Shown here: positions 51,057-59,425 of the stretch, piece by piece | Position numbering within the stretch: position 1 is the first letter of the stretch | How the letters are laid out: the number at the start of each line of letters is the position of its first letter | Source: Acidimicrobiaceae bacterium | Lineage (GTDB): Bacteria; Actinomycetota; Acidimicrobiia; Acidimicrobiales; RAAP-2 | Assembly (NCBI GenBank): GCA_003167415.1 | Contig: PMTF01000004.1 | Location: 62,001 to 126,000 of the forward strand | Direction: 5' to 3' | DNA length: 64,000 nucleotides | Notes under the pieces: model-generated | Databases searched by the model: none | Seen by the model: the letters and a program-made list of their open reading frames with translations, nothing else | What the model was told of the DNA's origin: nothing | Position numbers and translations under genes: made by a program

Positions 51057-52123
51057 TAGAGCTCACCCCCGGAGATCCCGAGATCGATCATTTCGCGACG
51101 ACCTTCTTCAATCAGTGGGTGCGGCGCCGCGTAAGCGTGGTCGAACATCGTGATCGGATCGGGGCGGCTCATGGCGAGGACGTCCTCGCGCAACTTGAGG
51201 GCCATGGCGTCGGCCTCGGCGGCGACGTCATCGAAGTCGGCGTTCTTTACCTTGTACTCGCGCACCAACAGCGCCTTGACTCGTTCGACGGGGTCGCGGT
51301 GCTTCCACACCTCGACCTCGGCATCGATCCGGTATCGGGTCGGGTCGTCCGAGGTGGTGTGCGCGCCGATGCGGTAGGTGTAGGCCTCGATCAAGGTCGG
51401 ACCGCCGCCGACGCGCGCGGAGTCCAAGGCACGCTTCGAGACTTCGTAGACCGCGAGCACGTCGTTCCCGTCAACGCGCACGCCGGGAAAGCCGAATCCG
51501 TGCGCACGGTGATAGAGCGGAATCTTGGACTGCACCGTTGACGGCGTCGAGATGCCCCACTGGTTGTTCTGACAGAAGAACACGACCGGGGCGTTGAACG
51601 AGGCGGCCCAAACGAAGGCCTCCAACACGTCGCCTTGGCTCGAGGCGCCATCACCGAAGAAGGCCATGGCGGCCTCTTCGGCGCCGTCACGCTGGATACC
51701 CATGGCGTAGCCGACGGCGTGAAGGGTCTGGGTACCGAGTACGACGGTCGGCACCGAGTGGCGGTACTTCTGCGGGTCCCAGCCGCCGTTGCTCACGGCG
51801 CGAAAGAGTCGCAGCATGTCCTCCGGGGGCACCCCGCGGCACCAGGCGATGCCGTGTTCGCGGTAGGTCGGGAACGTGAAGTCCATGGGGGCGAGGGCCC
51901 GTCCGGCGCCGATCTGCGCGGCCTCTTGGCCCTGAATCGGAGCCCATAGCGCGAGCTGTCCCTGTCGTTGCAGCGAGGTCGATTCATTGCACAAACGTCG
52001 GATGATCACCATGTCGCGGTAGAAGCCGAAGATCTCGTCGCCATTGAGGGTCGACTGGTACTCGGAGTTCTCAACGCGCTCGCCTTCGGGCGTCAACAAT
52101 TGAACTAGTTCTTCGTCGATCAT
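51056..52123 (-). CDS. 2-oxoacid dehydrogenase E1 alpha subunit (second set)
   Basis: 355 aa from ATG at 52123, where AAGGAG precedes at the right distance; an in-frame GTG at 52129 lies within that site. The thiamine diphosphate motif is FFGDGASSQGDVLEA to FFCQNNQWGISTP. RIGAHTTSDDPTRYR is the phosphoserine-loop region of branched-chain 2-oxoacid dehydrogenase alpha, favouring BkdA or PdhA of that type. It opens the E1 alpha, E1 beta, E2 operon and diverges from the MFS gene across 55 bp. Confidence 0.92.
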   Translation of the reverse strand: MIDEELVQLLTPEGERVENSEYQSTLNGDEIFGFYRDMVIIRRLCNESTSLQRQGQLALWAPIQGQEAAQIGAGRALAPMDFTFPTYREHGIAWCRGVPPEDMLRLFRAVSNGGWDPQKYRHSVPTVVLGTQTLHAVGYAMGIQRDGAEEAAMAFFGDGASSQGDVLEAFVWAASFNAPVVFFCQNNQWGISTPSTVQSKIPLYHRAHGFGFPGVRVDGNDVLAVYEVSKRALDSARVGGGPTLIEAYTYRIGAHTTSDDPTRYRIDAEVEVWKHRDPVERVKALLVREYKVKNADFDDVAAEADAMALKLREDVLAMSRPDPITMFDHAYAAPHPLIEEGRREMIDLGISGGEL

Positions 52124-52178
52124 CGACACTCCTTACGGCACTACTCCCGGAATCACACTATCCCCGTACGATGATTGG

Positions 52179-53402
52179 GTGCCCCGGCTGCTCGTCGACA
52201 TAAGCCCGCTGCGCACCAACCGCGAGTTTCGATTGCTCTATTCCGGACAGTTGATTTCACTACTCGGCAGTAATTTGACGGTCGTCGCCGTGCCCTATCA
52301 GGTATACGCCCAGACCCACTCCAGCCTCTGGGTCGGACTGGCGAGTCTCATCCAACTGCCCTTCCTCATCACCGGTGCGCTCTGGGGCGGCGCAATGGGC
52401 GATCGCGTCGATAAACGCGTGCTCATGATCGTCAGCGGTCTCATCCTGGGACTGACGAGCGTCGGTTTGGCCATCAACGCGCACGTCCACGACCACCACT
52501 TGGTGGTGCTCTTGTTACTCGCCGCGCTTTCGGCCGGGTTCGCCGGATTCTCCGGTCCTCTGCGCACCGCGGCGATTCCCAAACTCGTCCCACCAGACCA
52601 ACTCGTCGCGGCGTACTCGCTCAATCAGGTGGCGTTCAACTCGGCGGTCGTGATCGGTCCAGCCGTCGCCGGCGTGCTGATCGCGAGTGTCGGTCTCTAC
52701 TCCTGTTACGCCATCGACGCGGTCACCTTTGGCGTGTCGACGGCGCTGACGTGGTTCCTGTCGCCCATGCCATCGACCTTCGAGCACGCCGGCACGGCGA
52801 TGTTTCAGGCCATTGGGGACGGATTTCGCTACGTGCGCGCCCACGCCGTCGTCCAGGCGGTTTACCTGGTCGACCTCAACGCCATGGTCTTCGGACTGCC
52901 CCGGGCACTCTTCCCGGCGGTCGCCCTCACGCTGTACCACGGCGGACCCCGGACCCTTGGACTGCTGTACGCAGCCCCCGGCGCCGGGGCGCTGCTCATG
53001 GCCGTGGTGACGGGATGGATTGCGCACGTGCAACGTCAGGGCCGACTCGTCGCGTTAGTGGTCATCGCCTGGGGTGCGTCAATGACGCTCTTCGGTCTGG
53101 TCCACGTCGTCTTCGTGGGACTGATCTGTCTCGGCGTCGCCGGCGCGATGGACGTCATCTCGACGGTGCTGCGTAACACCATCTTGCAGACCGCCATCAC
53201 CGACGAATTCCGGAGTCGGATCTCGTCGATACAGATGGCCGTCGTCACAGGAGGACCGCGTCTGGGCGACGTGGAGTCCGGCGTCGTCGCGAACTTCACT
53301 TCGACGGAGTTCTCAATTGTTTCCGGCGGCATCGCGTGCATCGTCGGCGTACTGGTATTGATGCGCTGGCGTCCAACGTTCTGGAATCGAGAGGTGATCT
53401 AG
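52179..53402 (+). CDS. MFS exporter of the EntS/DHA3 type
   Basis: 407 aa from GTG at 52179, with TACGAT exactly six bases before it, a leaderless arrangement. Twelve membrane segments. NREFRLLYSGQLISLLGSNL and GALWGGAMGDRVDKRVLM (motif A) are the family's opening; FSGPLRTAAIPKLVPPDQLV and AYSLNQVAFNSAVVIGPAVA follow. These are typical of the MFS_3 group, which exports siderophores and drugs. No siderophore genes are near. The stop codon shares CTAG with the convergent rlmN stop. Confidence 0.87.
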   Translation: MPRLLVDISPLRTNREFRLLYSGQLISLLGSNLTVVAVPYQVYAQTHSSLWVGLASLIQLPFLITGALWGGAMGDRVDKRVLMIVSGLILGLTSVGLAINAHVHDHHLVVLLLLAALSAGFAGFSGPLRTAAIPKLVPPDQLVAAYSLNQVAFNSAVVIGPAVAGVLIASVGLYSCYAIDAVTFGVSTALTWFLSPMPSTFEHAGTAMFQAIGDGFRYVRAHAVVQAVYLVDLNAMVFGLPRALFPAVALTLYHGGPRTLGLLYAAPGAGALLMAVVTGWIAHVQRQGRLVALVVIAWGASMTLFGLVHVVFVGLICLGVAGAMDVISTVLRNTILQTAITDEFRSRISSIQMAVVTGGPRLGDVESGVVANFTSTEFSIVSGGIACIVGVLVLMRWRPTFWNREVI

Positions 53403-54439
53403 CCCGAGCGCACCGGGATCGACTTGTGCCGCGCGTTGGTGACCGCGGCGAGTTGTCCGCAGGCCGCGTCGATCGATCGACCTCGGGTATTGCGCACAGT
53501 GGCGTTGACCCCGCGCGCTATGAGACCCTCGCGAAAATCGTGGACCCGCTGCGACGAAGAACCGCGTACCAGATAGCCCGGCGTCGGGTTCAGCGGGATC
53601 AGGTTCACGTGAGCGCGCAGGGACGACGCGTAGAGCGCCAACTCTTCGAGGTCGCTCTCGCGGTCATTGACGCCGTCGATAAGAGCCCACTCGAAGCTAA
53701 GACGTCGTCCGGTCGTGTTCGTCCAGAACAGACACGCGTCGTGGAGGCGCTCGAGTGGGTACCTTCGATTAAGCGGCACCAAGGCACTGCGCGACTCGTT
53801 GTTCGCCGAGTGAAGGCTGACGGCCAGCGTGAGCGGAAGGCCGGTCTTAGCCATGCGCTCAATCGCCGGCGCCACTCCGACCGTCGACACGGTGATGTGA
53901 CGCGCCGAGAGTCCGCGGTACTCGTGTAGTCGCTTCACGACGTCCATCGTCACCAGATAGTTCGCCAGCGGCTCGCCCATACCCATGAAGACCACGTTCG
54001 AGAGACGACGCGGCACCGCGGCGCGGGCGGCGAACATGACCTGTTCGAGGACTTCGCCCGCCCTCAGGTGCCTGGTGAAGCCGGCCTGTCCCGTCGCGCA
54101 GAACGTACAGCCCATGGCACAGCCAGCCTGGGACGAGACGCAGACCGTGACGCGGTCCTCGTATCCCATGAGGACGGTCTCGATCGTCGCGCCGTCGAAC
54201 AAGCGAAAGACCCATTTGCGCGTTGATCCGTGATCGCTCGACACGTCGTTGACGACTTCGAGGCTCGGTGGGAATCGCTCGGCCAGTTGGGCGCGCAAGG
54301 CCTTGGGGATGGTCGTAATCCCCTCCAACGCCTGGCCCTCACTCCAGAGCCCGTGCCAGACCTGATCGACGCGGTATCGGGGTTCGCCCACCAAGAGCTC
54401 GGCCAACTCATCTTTGGCGTACTCGTAGACCGACGGCAT
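53399..54439 (-). CDS. rlmN: Dual-specificity 23S rRNA A2503 / tRNA A37 C2-methyltransferase
   Basis: 346 aa. Radical-SAM cluster Cys are in SSQAGCAMGCTFCATGQAG (CxxxCxxC). GMGEPLANY, FEWALIDGVNDRESDLEEL and the C-terminal Cys in IDAACGQLAA, which forms the methyl-transfer intermediate together with a second Cys, are all present, so it should be active. The N-terminal ~90 residues (LLVGEPRYRVDQVWHGLW) contact RNA. No Shine-Dalgarno is seen; TAGCGT lies exactly six bases before the ATG, again suggesting a leaderless transcript. Confidence 0.95.
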   Translation of the reverse strand: MPSVYEYAKDELAELLVGEPRYRVDQVWHGLWSEGQALEGITTIPKALRAQLAERFPPSLEVVNDVSSDHGSTRKWVFRLFDGATIETVLMGYEDRVTVCVSSQAGCAMGCTFCATGQAGFTRHLRAGEVLEQVMFAARAAVPRRLSNVVFMGMGEPLANYLVTMDVVKRLHEYRGLSARHITVSTVGVAPAIERMAKTGLPLTLAVSLHSANNESRSALVPLNRRYPLERLHDACLFWTNTTGRRLSFEWALIDGVNDRESDLEELALYASSLRAHVNLIPLNPTPGYLVRGSSSQRVHDFREGLIARGVNATVRNTRGRSIDAACGQLAAVTNARHKSIPVRSG

Positions 54440-54570
54440 CCCACAACGCTACGCCCGGCGCTCGTGGTTCCCATCGTGTCCCGACCAATCTCGTCCACGG
54501 CGGCACCAGCGAAATCTCTGCTTGACTGAAACGGTTGAGCCGCAGACGCGGCCTTACATCAGGAGCATCC

Positions 54571-55347
54571 ATGGAACTCAAGAACACATCGGCCGTCGTC
54601 ACCGGCGGCGCGTCCGGACTCGGGGAGGCCACGGCCCGCGAACTCAGCGCACGCGGCGTGAAAGTCGTGCTCGCGGACCTCAATGACGAGCGCGGTGCCG
54701 CTCTCGCCAAGGAGATCGGTGGTGCGTACGCGCACTGTGACGTGACGAACACCGAGCAAGTGATCGGAGCAATCGAAGCGGCGAAGGCCATGGCGCCACT
54801 GTGGAGCGCCGTGAACTGCGCCGGCATTGGCTGGGCGACGCGAACCGTCGGCAAGGACGGCGAATACGCCTCGGCGCACGACCTCGACCTCTATCGCAAG
54901 GTCATCGAGATCAACTTGATCGGCACGTTCAACGTCTGTCGACTCGCCGCCACCGCGATGAGTGCGAACACGCCTGACGTAGATAGCATGCGCGGCGCGA
55001 TCGTCAACACTGCTTCGGTCGCCGCCGAGGATGGTCAGATCGGACAGGTCGCCTACTCCTCGTCCAAGGGCGGCGTCGTCGGACTCACCTTGCCGCTAGC
55101 CCGTGACCTGGCCGTCGTCGGCGTTCGAGCGAACTGCATCCTGCCGGGCCTCATCGACACGCCCATCTACGGCACGGGTCCGCAGTCCGACGAGTTCAAG
55201 GTTCGACTCGGCGCGGGAGTTCTCTTCCCGAAGCGACTGGGTTACGCGGCTGAATATGCATCACTTGCCGTCGAACTCCTCGCCAACAGCTACATGAATG
55301 CCGCGTCGATCCGTCTCGACGCTGGCATTCGAATGCAGCCGAAATAG
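54571..55347 (+). CDS. Short-chain dehydrogenase (3-hydroxyacyl-CoA dehydrogenase type 2-like)
   Basis: 258 aa from ATG at 54571, with AGGAG upstream. TGGASGLGEATARELSARG is the cofactor loop, LADLND the NAD-selecting acid, VNCAGIGWA the NNAG-like site, NTASVAAEDGQIGQ the catalytic Ser, and VAYSSSKGGVVGL the catalytic Tyr and Lys. The insertion AMSANTPDVDSMRGAIVNTA resembles HSD17B10-type enzymes of fatty-acid and branched-chain amino-acid breakdown. Single gene, divergent from rlmN. In contrast to the SDR at 22733, the active site is complete. Confidence 0.9.
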   Translation: MELKNTSAVVTGGASGLGEATARELSARGVKVVLADLNDERGAALAKEIGGAYAHCDVTNTEQVIGAIEAAKAMAPLWSAVNCAGIGWATRTVGKDGEYASAHDLDLYRKVIEINLIGTFNVCRLAATAMSANTPDVDSMRGAIVNTASVAAEDGQIGQVAYSSSKGGVVGLTLPLARDLAVVGVRANCILPGLIDTPIYGTGPQSDEFKVRLGAGVLFPKRLGYAAEYASLAVELLANSYMNAASIRLDAGIRMQPK

Positions 55348-55452
55348 CTCGAGCCAAGTAGAGCGAAGCGGTCAATGGGGACCGTTACTCAAAAGGAGAA
55401 CTGCCACGTTAGGGTCGACAACGTCCGTGGAGGACTTACGAACGGAGTTCGC

Positions 55453-55680
55453 GTGAGATTTCGATCGTTTTGGTCTGACCCGATTTGGAAGGGTCTGCGC
55501 ATCGTCTCGTTCGTTTCCGCGAGCGCCACCTTGATAGTTCTCGCCGTCTATCTCTCCGGAGACCGGTCATGGCTTGTCCCGCTTTATACAGCGGTGGTGA
55601 CCAACGTCGCGATTATGGTGGCCCTCGTGATTCGCACCTTCGTACTGCACGCCAAGTTGCGTCATACGTCAAAATCGTAA
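55453..55680 (+). CDS. Small membrane protein, two transmembrane segments
   Basis: 75 aa from GTG at 55453 (GGAG 6 bp before); an ATG at 55375 would give 101 aa but its first 26 codons look non-coding. IVSFVSASATLIVLAVYLSG and PLYTAVVTNVAIMVALVI are membrane-spanning. Ends are positively charged (RFRSFWSDPIWKG; HAKLRHTSKS). No family recognised. It stands between the SDR and the toxin-antitoxin pair and shows no link to either. Confidence 0.5.
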   Translation: MRFRSFWSDPIWKGLRIVSFVSASATLIVLAVYLSGDRSWLVPLYTAVVTNVAIMVALVIRTFVLHAKLRHTSKS

Positions 55681-55737
55681 GAAGCCGAACCTCTCGAATT
55701 CTGAGATCACTTTGAACGCAAGCTTCACTACCCGCGC

Positions 55738-56088
55738 TTAGAACAGAAGACCCAAGACCTCTTTCAAACCATGGTCGACCTGTTCCATGATTGCGGGACG
55801 AAGTCGACCAGACTTTTTGCCGAGGTCGCTCTTGTTCAGGGTTACGAGTGACGTCACGTTGACGACGGAATCACGATTGAGTCCCGCGTCACCTTTCGGG
55901 ATATGGACATTGCCCGGGCGATCGACGAGCGACATGTTGCTCGTCACTGCAACCCCAATGACCGTAGCGAGTTGGCTCGAATTAAAGAGGTCGTCGGAAA
56001 CGACCAACACCGGCCTTGAATTGGACGGCCGCGACCCTTCAGGGTCCCCGAGGTCAACCCAGTAAATCTCGCCTCGCCAAATCACCAC
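55738..56088 (-). CDS. mazF: MazF/PemK family mRNA interferase toxin
   Basis: 116 aa from GTG at 56088, overlapping the antitoxin gene by 7 bp. RGEIYWVDLGDPEGSRPSNS then RPVLVVSDDLFNSS is the MazF N-terminal barrel with the catalytic Arg; GLNRDSVVNVTSLVTLNK carries the second active-site strand with Thr/Ser; KSGRLRPAIMEQVDHGLKEVL ends the fold. It is predicted to cleave single-stranded mRNA at short sites when the antitoxin is degraded. All key residues seem present, so the toxin is probably functional. Confidence 0.9.
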   Translation of the reverse strand: MVIWRGEIYWVDLGDPEGSRPSNSRPVLVVSDDLFNSSQLATVIGVAVTSNMSLVDRPGNVHIPKGDAGLNRDSVVNVTSLVTLNKSDLGKKSGRLRPAIMEQVDHGLKEVLGLLF

Positions 56089-56357
56089 TCGGTGTCATCG
56101 CCATGGGCGAGAGTACGACGAGCGGCCTCTCGGGCGAATTCAATCGTGTCGTCTCCGCCCGCTCCTACCGTGGCGTCAATTCTTGCGATGTAATCAGCCG
56201 AGCTTTGACTGGCATCTAATTCTTTCTCCGCCACCGAGTTGAACCAGGCCGATTGGTTTGTGCCGAGTTCTTTGATACGTCGACGTGCTCGAGCGGCAAC
56301 ATCATTCCTCACGGAAATCGTGATCTTTGTGTACTCACTCGCTTTGCGCACAGTCAT
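56082..56357 (-). CDS. Ribbon-helix-helix antitoxin paired with MazF
   Basis: 91 aa from ATG at 56357. A GTG at 56351 may be the real start: TATACT (56358-56363) abuts the ATG and is six bases before the GTG. The N-terminal part YTKITISVRNDVAARARRRI and KELGTNQSAWFNSVAEKELD fits an RHH DNA-binding domain. The C-terminal acidic tail (GGDDTIEFAREAARR, HGDDTEW) would wrap the toxin. It precedes mazF with a 7-bp overlap, the usual antitoxin-first order, and probably represses the pair. Confidence 0.8.
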   Translation of the reverse strand: MTVRKASEYTKITISVRNDVAARARRRIKELGTNQSAWFNSVAEKELDASQSSADYIARIDATVGAGGDDTIEFAREAARRTLAHGDDTEW

Positions 56358-56376
56358 AGTATAACCAGTCATACCA
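56358..56376 (-). promoter_or_regulatory. Promoter/operator of the toxin-antitoxin pair
   Basis: On the minus strand TATACT (56358-56363) is a good -10 box. Around it GTAT...ATAC arms form an inverted repeat, and ATGACTG occurs twice at 15-bp distance (at 56372 and 56357). Such repeats at the -10 are usual for autoregulation by RHH antitoxins. No good -35 is seen. Confidence 0.45.
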
Positions 56377-56487
56377 CAACCATCACGGCGACGGATTATG
56401 GTTGAATAACCTTCTTCATCAGGACTGCAAAACAACCTAGCGTCCCGTTCTTTCACTTGGAACCTGACGCTCCTTTGGTGACGCGCC

Positions 56488-57858
56488 TTAGATCTCGCGG
56501 GCCTCGGCCACGTTCTCGAATCGAGCGAACTCACCCCGCCAGGTCAGGTGAGTCGTGCGGGTCGGGCCGTTTCGGTTCTTGCCGACGATGATCTCGGCCT
56601 CCGCCTTCTTGTCGTTCGCGACCTCCCCGTACTGCTCCGGGCGGAAGATAAAGAGCACAACGTCGGCGTCTTGCTCGAGCGATCCCGACTCGCGCAGGTC
56701 CGACATCATGGGGCGCTTGTCCGCGCGCTCTTCGAGCTTTCGTGACAGCTGCGAGAGCGCAATGACTGGGCATTGAAGTTCACGCGCCAGGATCTTGAGC
56801 GACCGGCTCATCTCCGACACCTCCACTTGTCGGTTCTCCGCGCGGCCGCGTGAACTCATCAACTGCAAGTAGTCAATGATCACTACGCCAAGGTCGCCGT
56901 TCTGCTGGCGGATTCGGCGTGCTCGTGCCCGAACGTCCATGACGGTGAGCGCGGGATTGTCGTCAATGAAGACCTTGGCCGACTGCAGATACCCGAAGGC
57001 CTCGTGGGCCCGGTTCCAGTCGGCGTCGCTGAGGTCACCGGTACGCAGTTTCGAAGAGTCGATGCGCGCGGTGGAGGCGAGGATCCTCTCCGCCAGTTCT
57101 TGACGGCTCATCTCCAAGGAGAAGAAGAGTGCGGGGCGCCTCACCACTGCGCCGACGTGGATCAGTATGCCGAGAGCGAAAGCCGTTTTACCGGTGCCCG
57201 GGCGCGCCCCCACGATCGTCATGCTGCTCGGTTGCAGTCCTTGAAGAATCTGGTCGAGCGACTTGTAGCCCGTTTCCAGACCGTTGATTCGACCACGGGT
57301 CTCGCCGCGTTCCTCGAGGATGTCAGCTTCACTCAGCAACAGGCGCTGCAGGGGCGAGACCGTGTCGGTCCGGCCGGCGTCGCCGATGGCGTTGATCTTG
57401 CGCTCGGCTTCGTCGATCAGTCCCACGACGTCTTCGGTGGCGATATAGGCCTCGTCGACGATCTCGCCAGCGACCGCGATGAGTCGGCGCTGCTGGGCCT
57501 TTTCTCGAACCAGTTCGGCGTAGTGCTGGGCGTTCGCGGCCGACGGCGTGTTCATCTGGAGCGACGAGAGCAGCGCCAGTTCGACGGCGATCGCGCCGCG
57601 CTCTTGAAGTTTCGCCTGCACGGTCACGTAGTCGACCGGCTCGCCCGCGTTCGCCAGCGCGATGATGGAACTGAAGATCTGTCCGTGCAACGGTCGATAG
57701 AAGTCTTCGGCTTGAACAGTTTCGTAGGCGATACTCACGGCCTCTTGCGAGAGCAGCATGGCGCCGATCAAACTCTCTTCGGCTTCGATTGCACTCGGAG
57801 GTATGCGGCCGCCGTTCGGCGCCTGTCGCGTACGTGGTTCCGATTCAATCTGCGTCAT
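56488..57858 (-). CDS. dnaB: Replicative DNA helicase
   Basis: 456 aa. N-terminal domain (PPSAIEAEESLIGAMLLSQE, PLHGQIFSSIIALAN) for primase and loader contact; RecA-like domain with Walker A GARPGTGKTAFALG, Walker B VVIIDYLQLMSSRG, and QLSRKLEERADKRPMMSDLR followed by ESGSLEQDADVVLFIFRPEQ. The length is normal and there is no intein, which some actinobacterial dnaB genes carry. GAGG stands 5 bp before the ATG. It unwinds DNA at the fork as a hexamer. Its place next to rplI-rpsR-ssb-rpsF is conserved in actinobacteria. Confidence 0.96.
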   Translation of the reverse strand: MTQIESEPRTRQAPNGGRIPPSAIEAEESLIGAMLLSQEAVSIAYETVQAEDFYRPLHGQIFSSIIALANAGEPVDYVTVQAKLQERGAIAVELALLSSLQMNTPSAANAQHYAELVREKAQQRRLIAVAGEIVDEAYIATEDVVGLIDEAERKINAIGDAGRTDTVSPLQRLLLSEADILEERGETRGRINGLETGYKSLDQILQGLQPSSMTIVGARPGTGKTAFALGILIHVGAVVRRPALFFSLEMSRQELAERILASTARIDSSKLRTGDLSDADWNRAHEAFGYLQSAKVFIDDNPALTVMDVRARARRIRQQNGDLGVVIIDYLQLMSSRGRAENRQVEVSEMSRSLKILARELQCPVIALSQLSRKLEERADKRPMMSDLRESGSLEQDADVVLFIFRPEQYGEVANDKKAEAEIIVGKNRNGPTRTTHLTWRGEFARFENVAEAREI

Positions 57859-57983
57859 AAGACCTCAATGGTCGCGTGTTTGGTGTGTTTGTAACAAGAT
57901 GCCCAACGTGGGGAAATACCTGTGTCTAATTGTCACCAACTTGATGATTACATTTCGTTGTGACATCGACCTCTGACGCAACC

Positions 57984-58009
57984 CACGCCGAGACAAAAGT
58001 CTCGGCGTG
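57984..58009 (-). terminator. Hairpin after rplI
   Basis: Perfect 11-bp arms CACGCCGAGAC and GTCTCGGCGTG with an AAAA (TTTT on the minus strand) loop, 21 bp past the rplI stop. No T-run follows in the minus direction, so it may act as an intrinsic terminator of the L-shaped type or as a transcript-end stabiliser. Confidence 0.65.
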
Positions 58010-58030
58010 TCGGCAGATGTTGGTCGGGGA

Positions 58031-58477
58031 TTACTTGGAGATGATCTCCACGTTGATGGTGGCTTCGACGCCGTCGAACAGTGTCGCCGTAACGGTCGTT
58101 GCACCAACTTCTTTCGCGTGCTCGGTCATGTGAATGGCGTGACGATCGAGCGAGATGCCGGTCGCCGTTCGCAGCGCGTTGACCACGTCGGCCTCGGTGA
58201 CCGAGCCGAACAGACGGCCGTTCGCACTGGCGCGCGCGGCAATGCTCAAAGTCTGCGCTTCGATGATCGCGCGCTGGGCTTCGGCCGCTTCACGACTCGC
58301 GACGTCGCGCAAGTCCCGCGACTTGCGCATCGACGAGGCCTGGGCCTCGGTGTTCGTGCTGGCCTTCATCGCCGCACCCGAGGGCAGCAGGAAATTGCGA
58401 GCGTAGCCCGACTTCACTTCGACGATGTCGCCGCGACGGCCGATGCCGTGGATGTCACTTCGTAGGAGGACCTTCAT
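58031..58477 (-). CDS. rplI: Ribosomal protein bL9
   Basis: 148 aa, the usual full length. [20 protein letters not shown] and [20 protein letters not shown] form the 23S-binding N-terminal domain, a long central helix ([20 protein letters not shown]) links to the C-terminal domain ([16 protein letters not shown]). It overlaps rpsR by 4 bp and is the last gene of the rpsF-ssb-rpsR-rplI operon. Confidence 0.96.
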   Translation of the reverse strand: MKVLLRSDIHGIGRRGDIVEVKSGYARNFLLPSGAAMKASTNTEAQASSMRKSRDLRDVASREAAEAQRAIIEAQTLSIAARASANGRLFGSVTEADVVNALRTATGISLDRHAIHMTEHAKEVGATTVTATLFDGVEATINVEIISK

Positions 58478-58938
58478 TCGGCGACCTCCTCGACGAGCTC
58501 GACCTCGGCCACCGGAGTGGCCTCGACGTACTCGAGGACCTCTTCGGCTTCGACGTCGGGCGCTTCGGCGTTCACGGCCTCAACGACCGCTGGACGGTCA
58601 CTCTCCGAACGCGGCGCGCGCGGCCCACGGTCGTCACGGTTGCCTCGGCCTCCGCGACGCTCAGTCACGGTGCGCTGGGTGTAGGGCAGCAGGGCCAACT
58701 CCCGCGCGGTCTTGATGGCGTCGGTAACGTCACGCTGGTGCTGCTGGCAGTTGCCCGAGACCTTGCGTCCGCGAATCTTGCCGCGGTCCGAGATGTACTT
58801 GCGCAGTTGCGCTAAGTCCTTGTAGTCGACCGTGTGGACGCCGTGCTGACAGAAGGAGCACGGCTTCTTCTTCGCGCCTCGACGGGTGTCGATCTTCGGG
58901 GCGCGCTTCGGCGGCTTGGGATTATTAATACGGGGCAT
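58474..58938 (-). CDS. rpsR: Ribosomal protein bS18, zinc-type, with long acidic C-terminal tail
   Basis: 154 aa, about twice the usual ~80. Residues ~20-90 are bS18: [40 protein letters not shown] and [21 protein letters not shown]. The CxxC and later Cys/His set is of the zinc-binding (C+) kind. After [12 protein letters not shown] a tail of ~60 residues begins with a Gly/Arg/Asp-rich linker and ends in an acidic stretch ([20 protein letters not shown]). Start one base overlapping with ssb. The tail has no known role. Confidence 0.94.
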   Translation of the reverse strand: MPRINNPKPPKRAPKIDTRRGAKKKPCSFCQHGVHTVDYKDLAQLRKYISDRGKIRGRKVSGNCQQHQRDVTDAIKTARELALLPYTQRTVTERRGGRGNRDDRGPRAPRSESDRPAVVEAVNAEAPDVEAEEVLEYVEATPVAEVELVEEVAE

Positions 58939-59393
58939 TAGAAGGGCTCCTCATCAAAGGCGTAACTGCTGGGTTCGTTCGTGCGGGGCGCGGCGGCCGG
59001 GCGGTCGCTGGATTGGAAGTTGCTGCCCTCGGCGCGCGGCGTGCGCGTGACCACGGCGGTCGCCCACTTCAGGCTCGGTCCGATCTCGTCGGCGTTGATC
59101 TCCACGATCGAGCGCTTGTCGCCGTTCTCGGTCTCCCAGCTGCGCTGCTCGAGGCGGCCGCTCACGATGACGCGGGCGCCTTTGGTGAGTGAGTTCGCGG
59201 CATTCTCGGCCATGGCGCCGTAGCCCACGACCTCGAAGTAGCTGACGCGCTCTTCCCACTCCTGGGTCTGACGATTCTGCCAGCGGCGATTGACGGCGAT
59301 GGAAAGCTTCAACGCCGCCTGTCCGCTGTTGAGGAACTTCAGTTCGGGGTCGCGGGTGATGTTCCCCACGACGGTGATTGCGTTATCGGCCAT
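58938..59393 (-). CDS. ssb: Single-stranded DNA-binding protein
   Basis: 151 aa. The OB-fold starts [20 protein letters not shown], continues [40 protein letters not shown] and [19 protein letters not shown] flexible linker ([19 protein letters not shown]) ends in the acidic tip FDEEPF that recruits partner proteins. It binds single-stranded DNA at forks and repair sites; it lies between rpsF (32-bp gap) and rpsR, the conserved order. Confidence 0.96.
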   Translation of the reverse strand: MADNAITVVGNITRDPELKFLNSGQAALKLSIAVNRRWQNRQTQEWEERVSYFEVVGYGAMAENAANSLTKGARVIVSGRLEQRSWETENGDKRSIVEINADEIGPSLKWATAVVTRTPRAEGSNFQSSDRPAAAPRTNEPSSYAFDEEPF

Positions 59394-59425
59394 TTCTCTC
59401 TCCTTGGATTCTCAAGCGCCCGAAC

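Noticed and set aside
57004..57894. 296-codon plus-strand frame across dnaB
   Set aside because: Shadow of a strongly conserved gene; no start signal.
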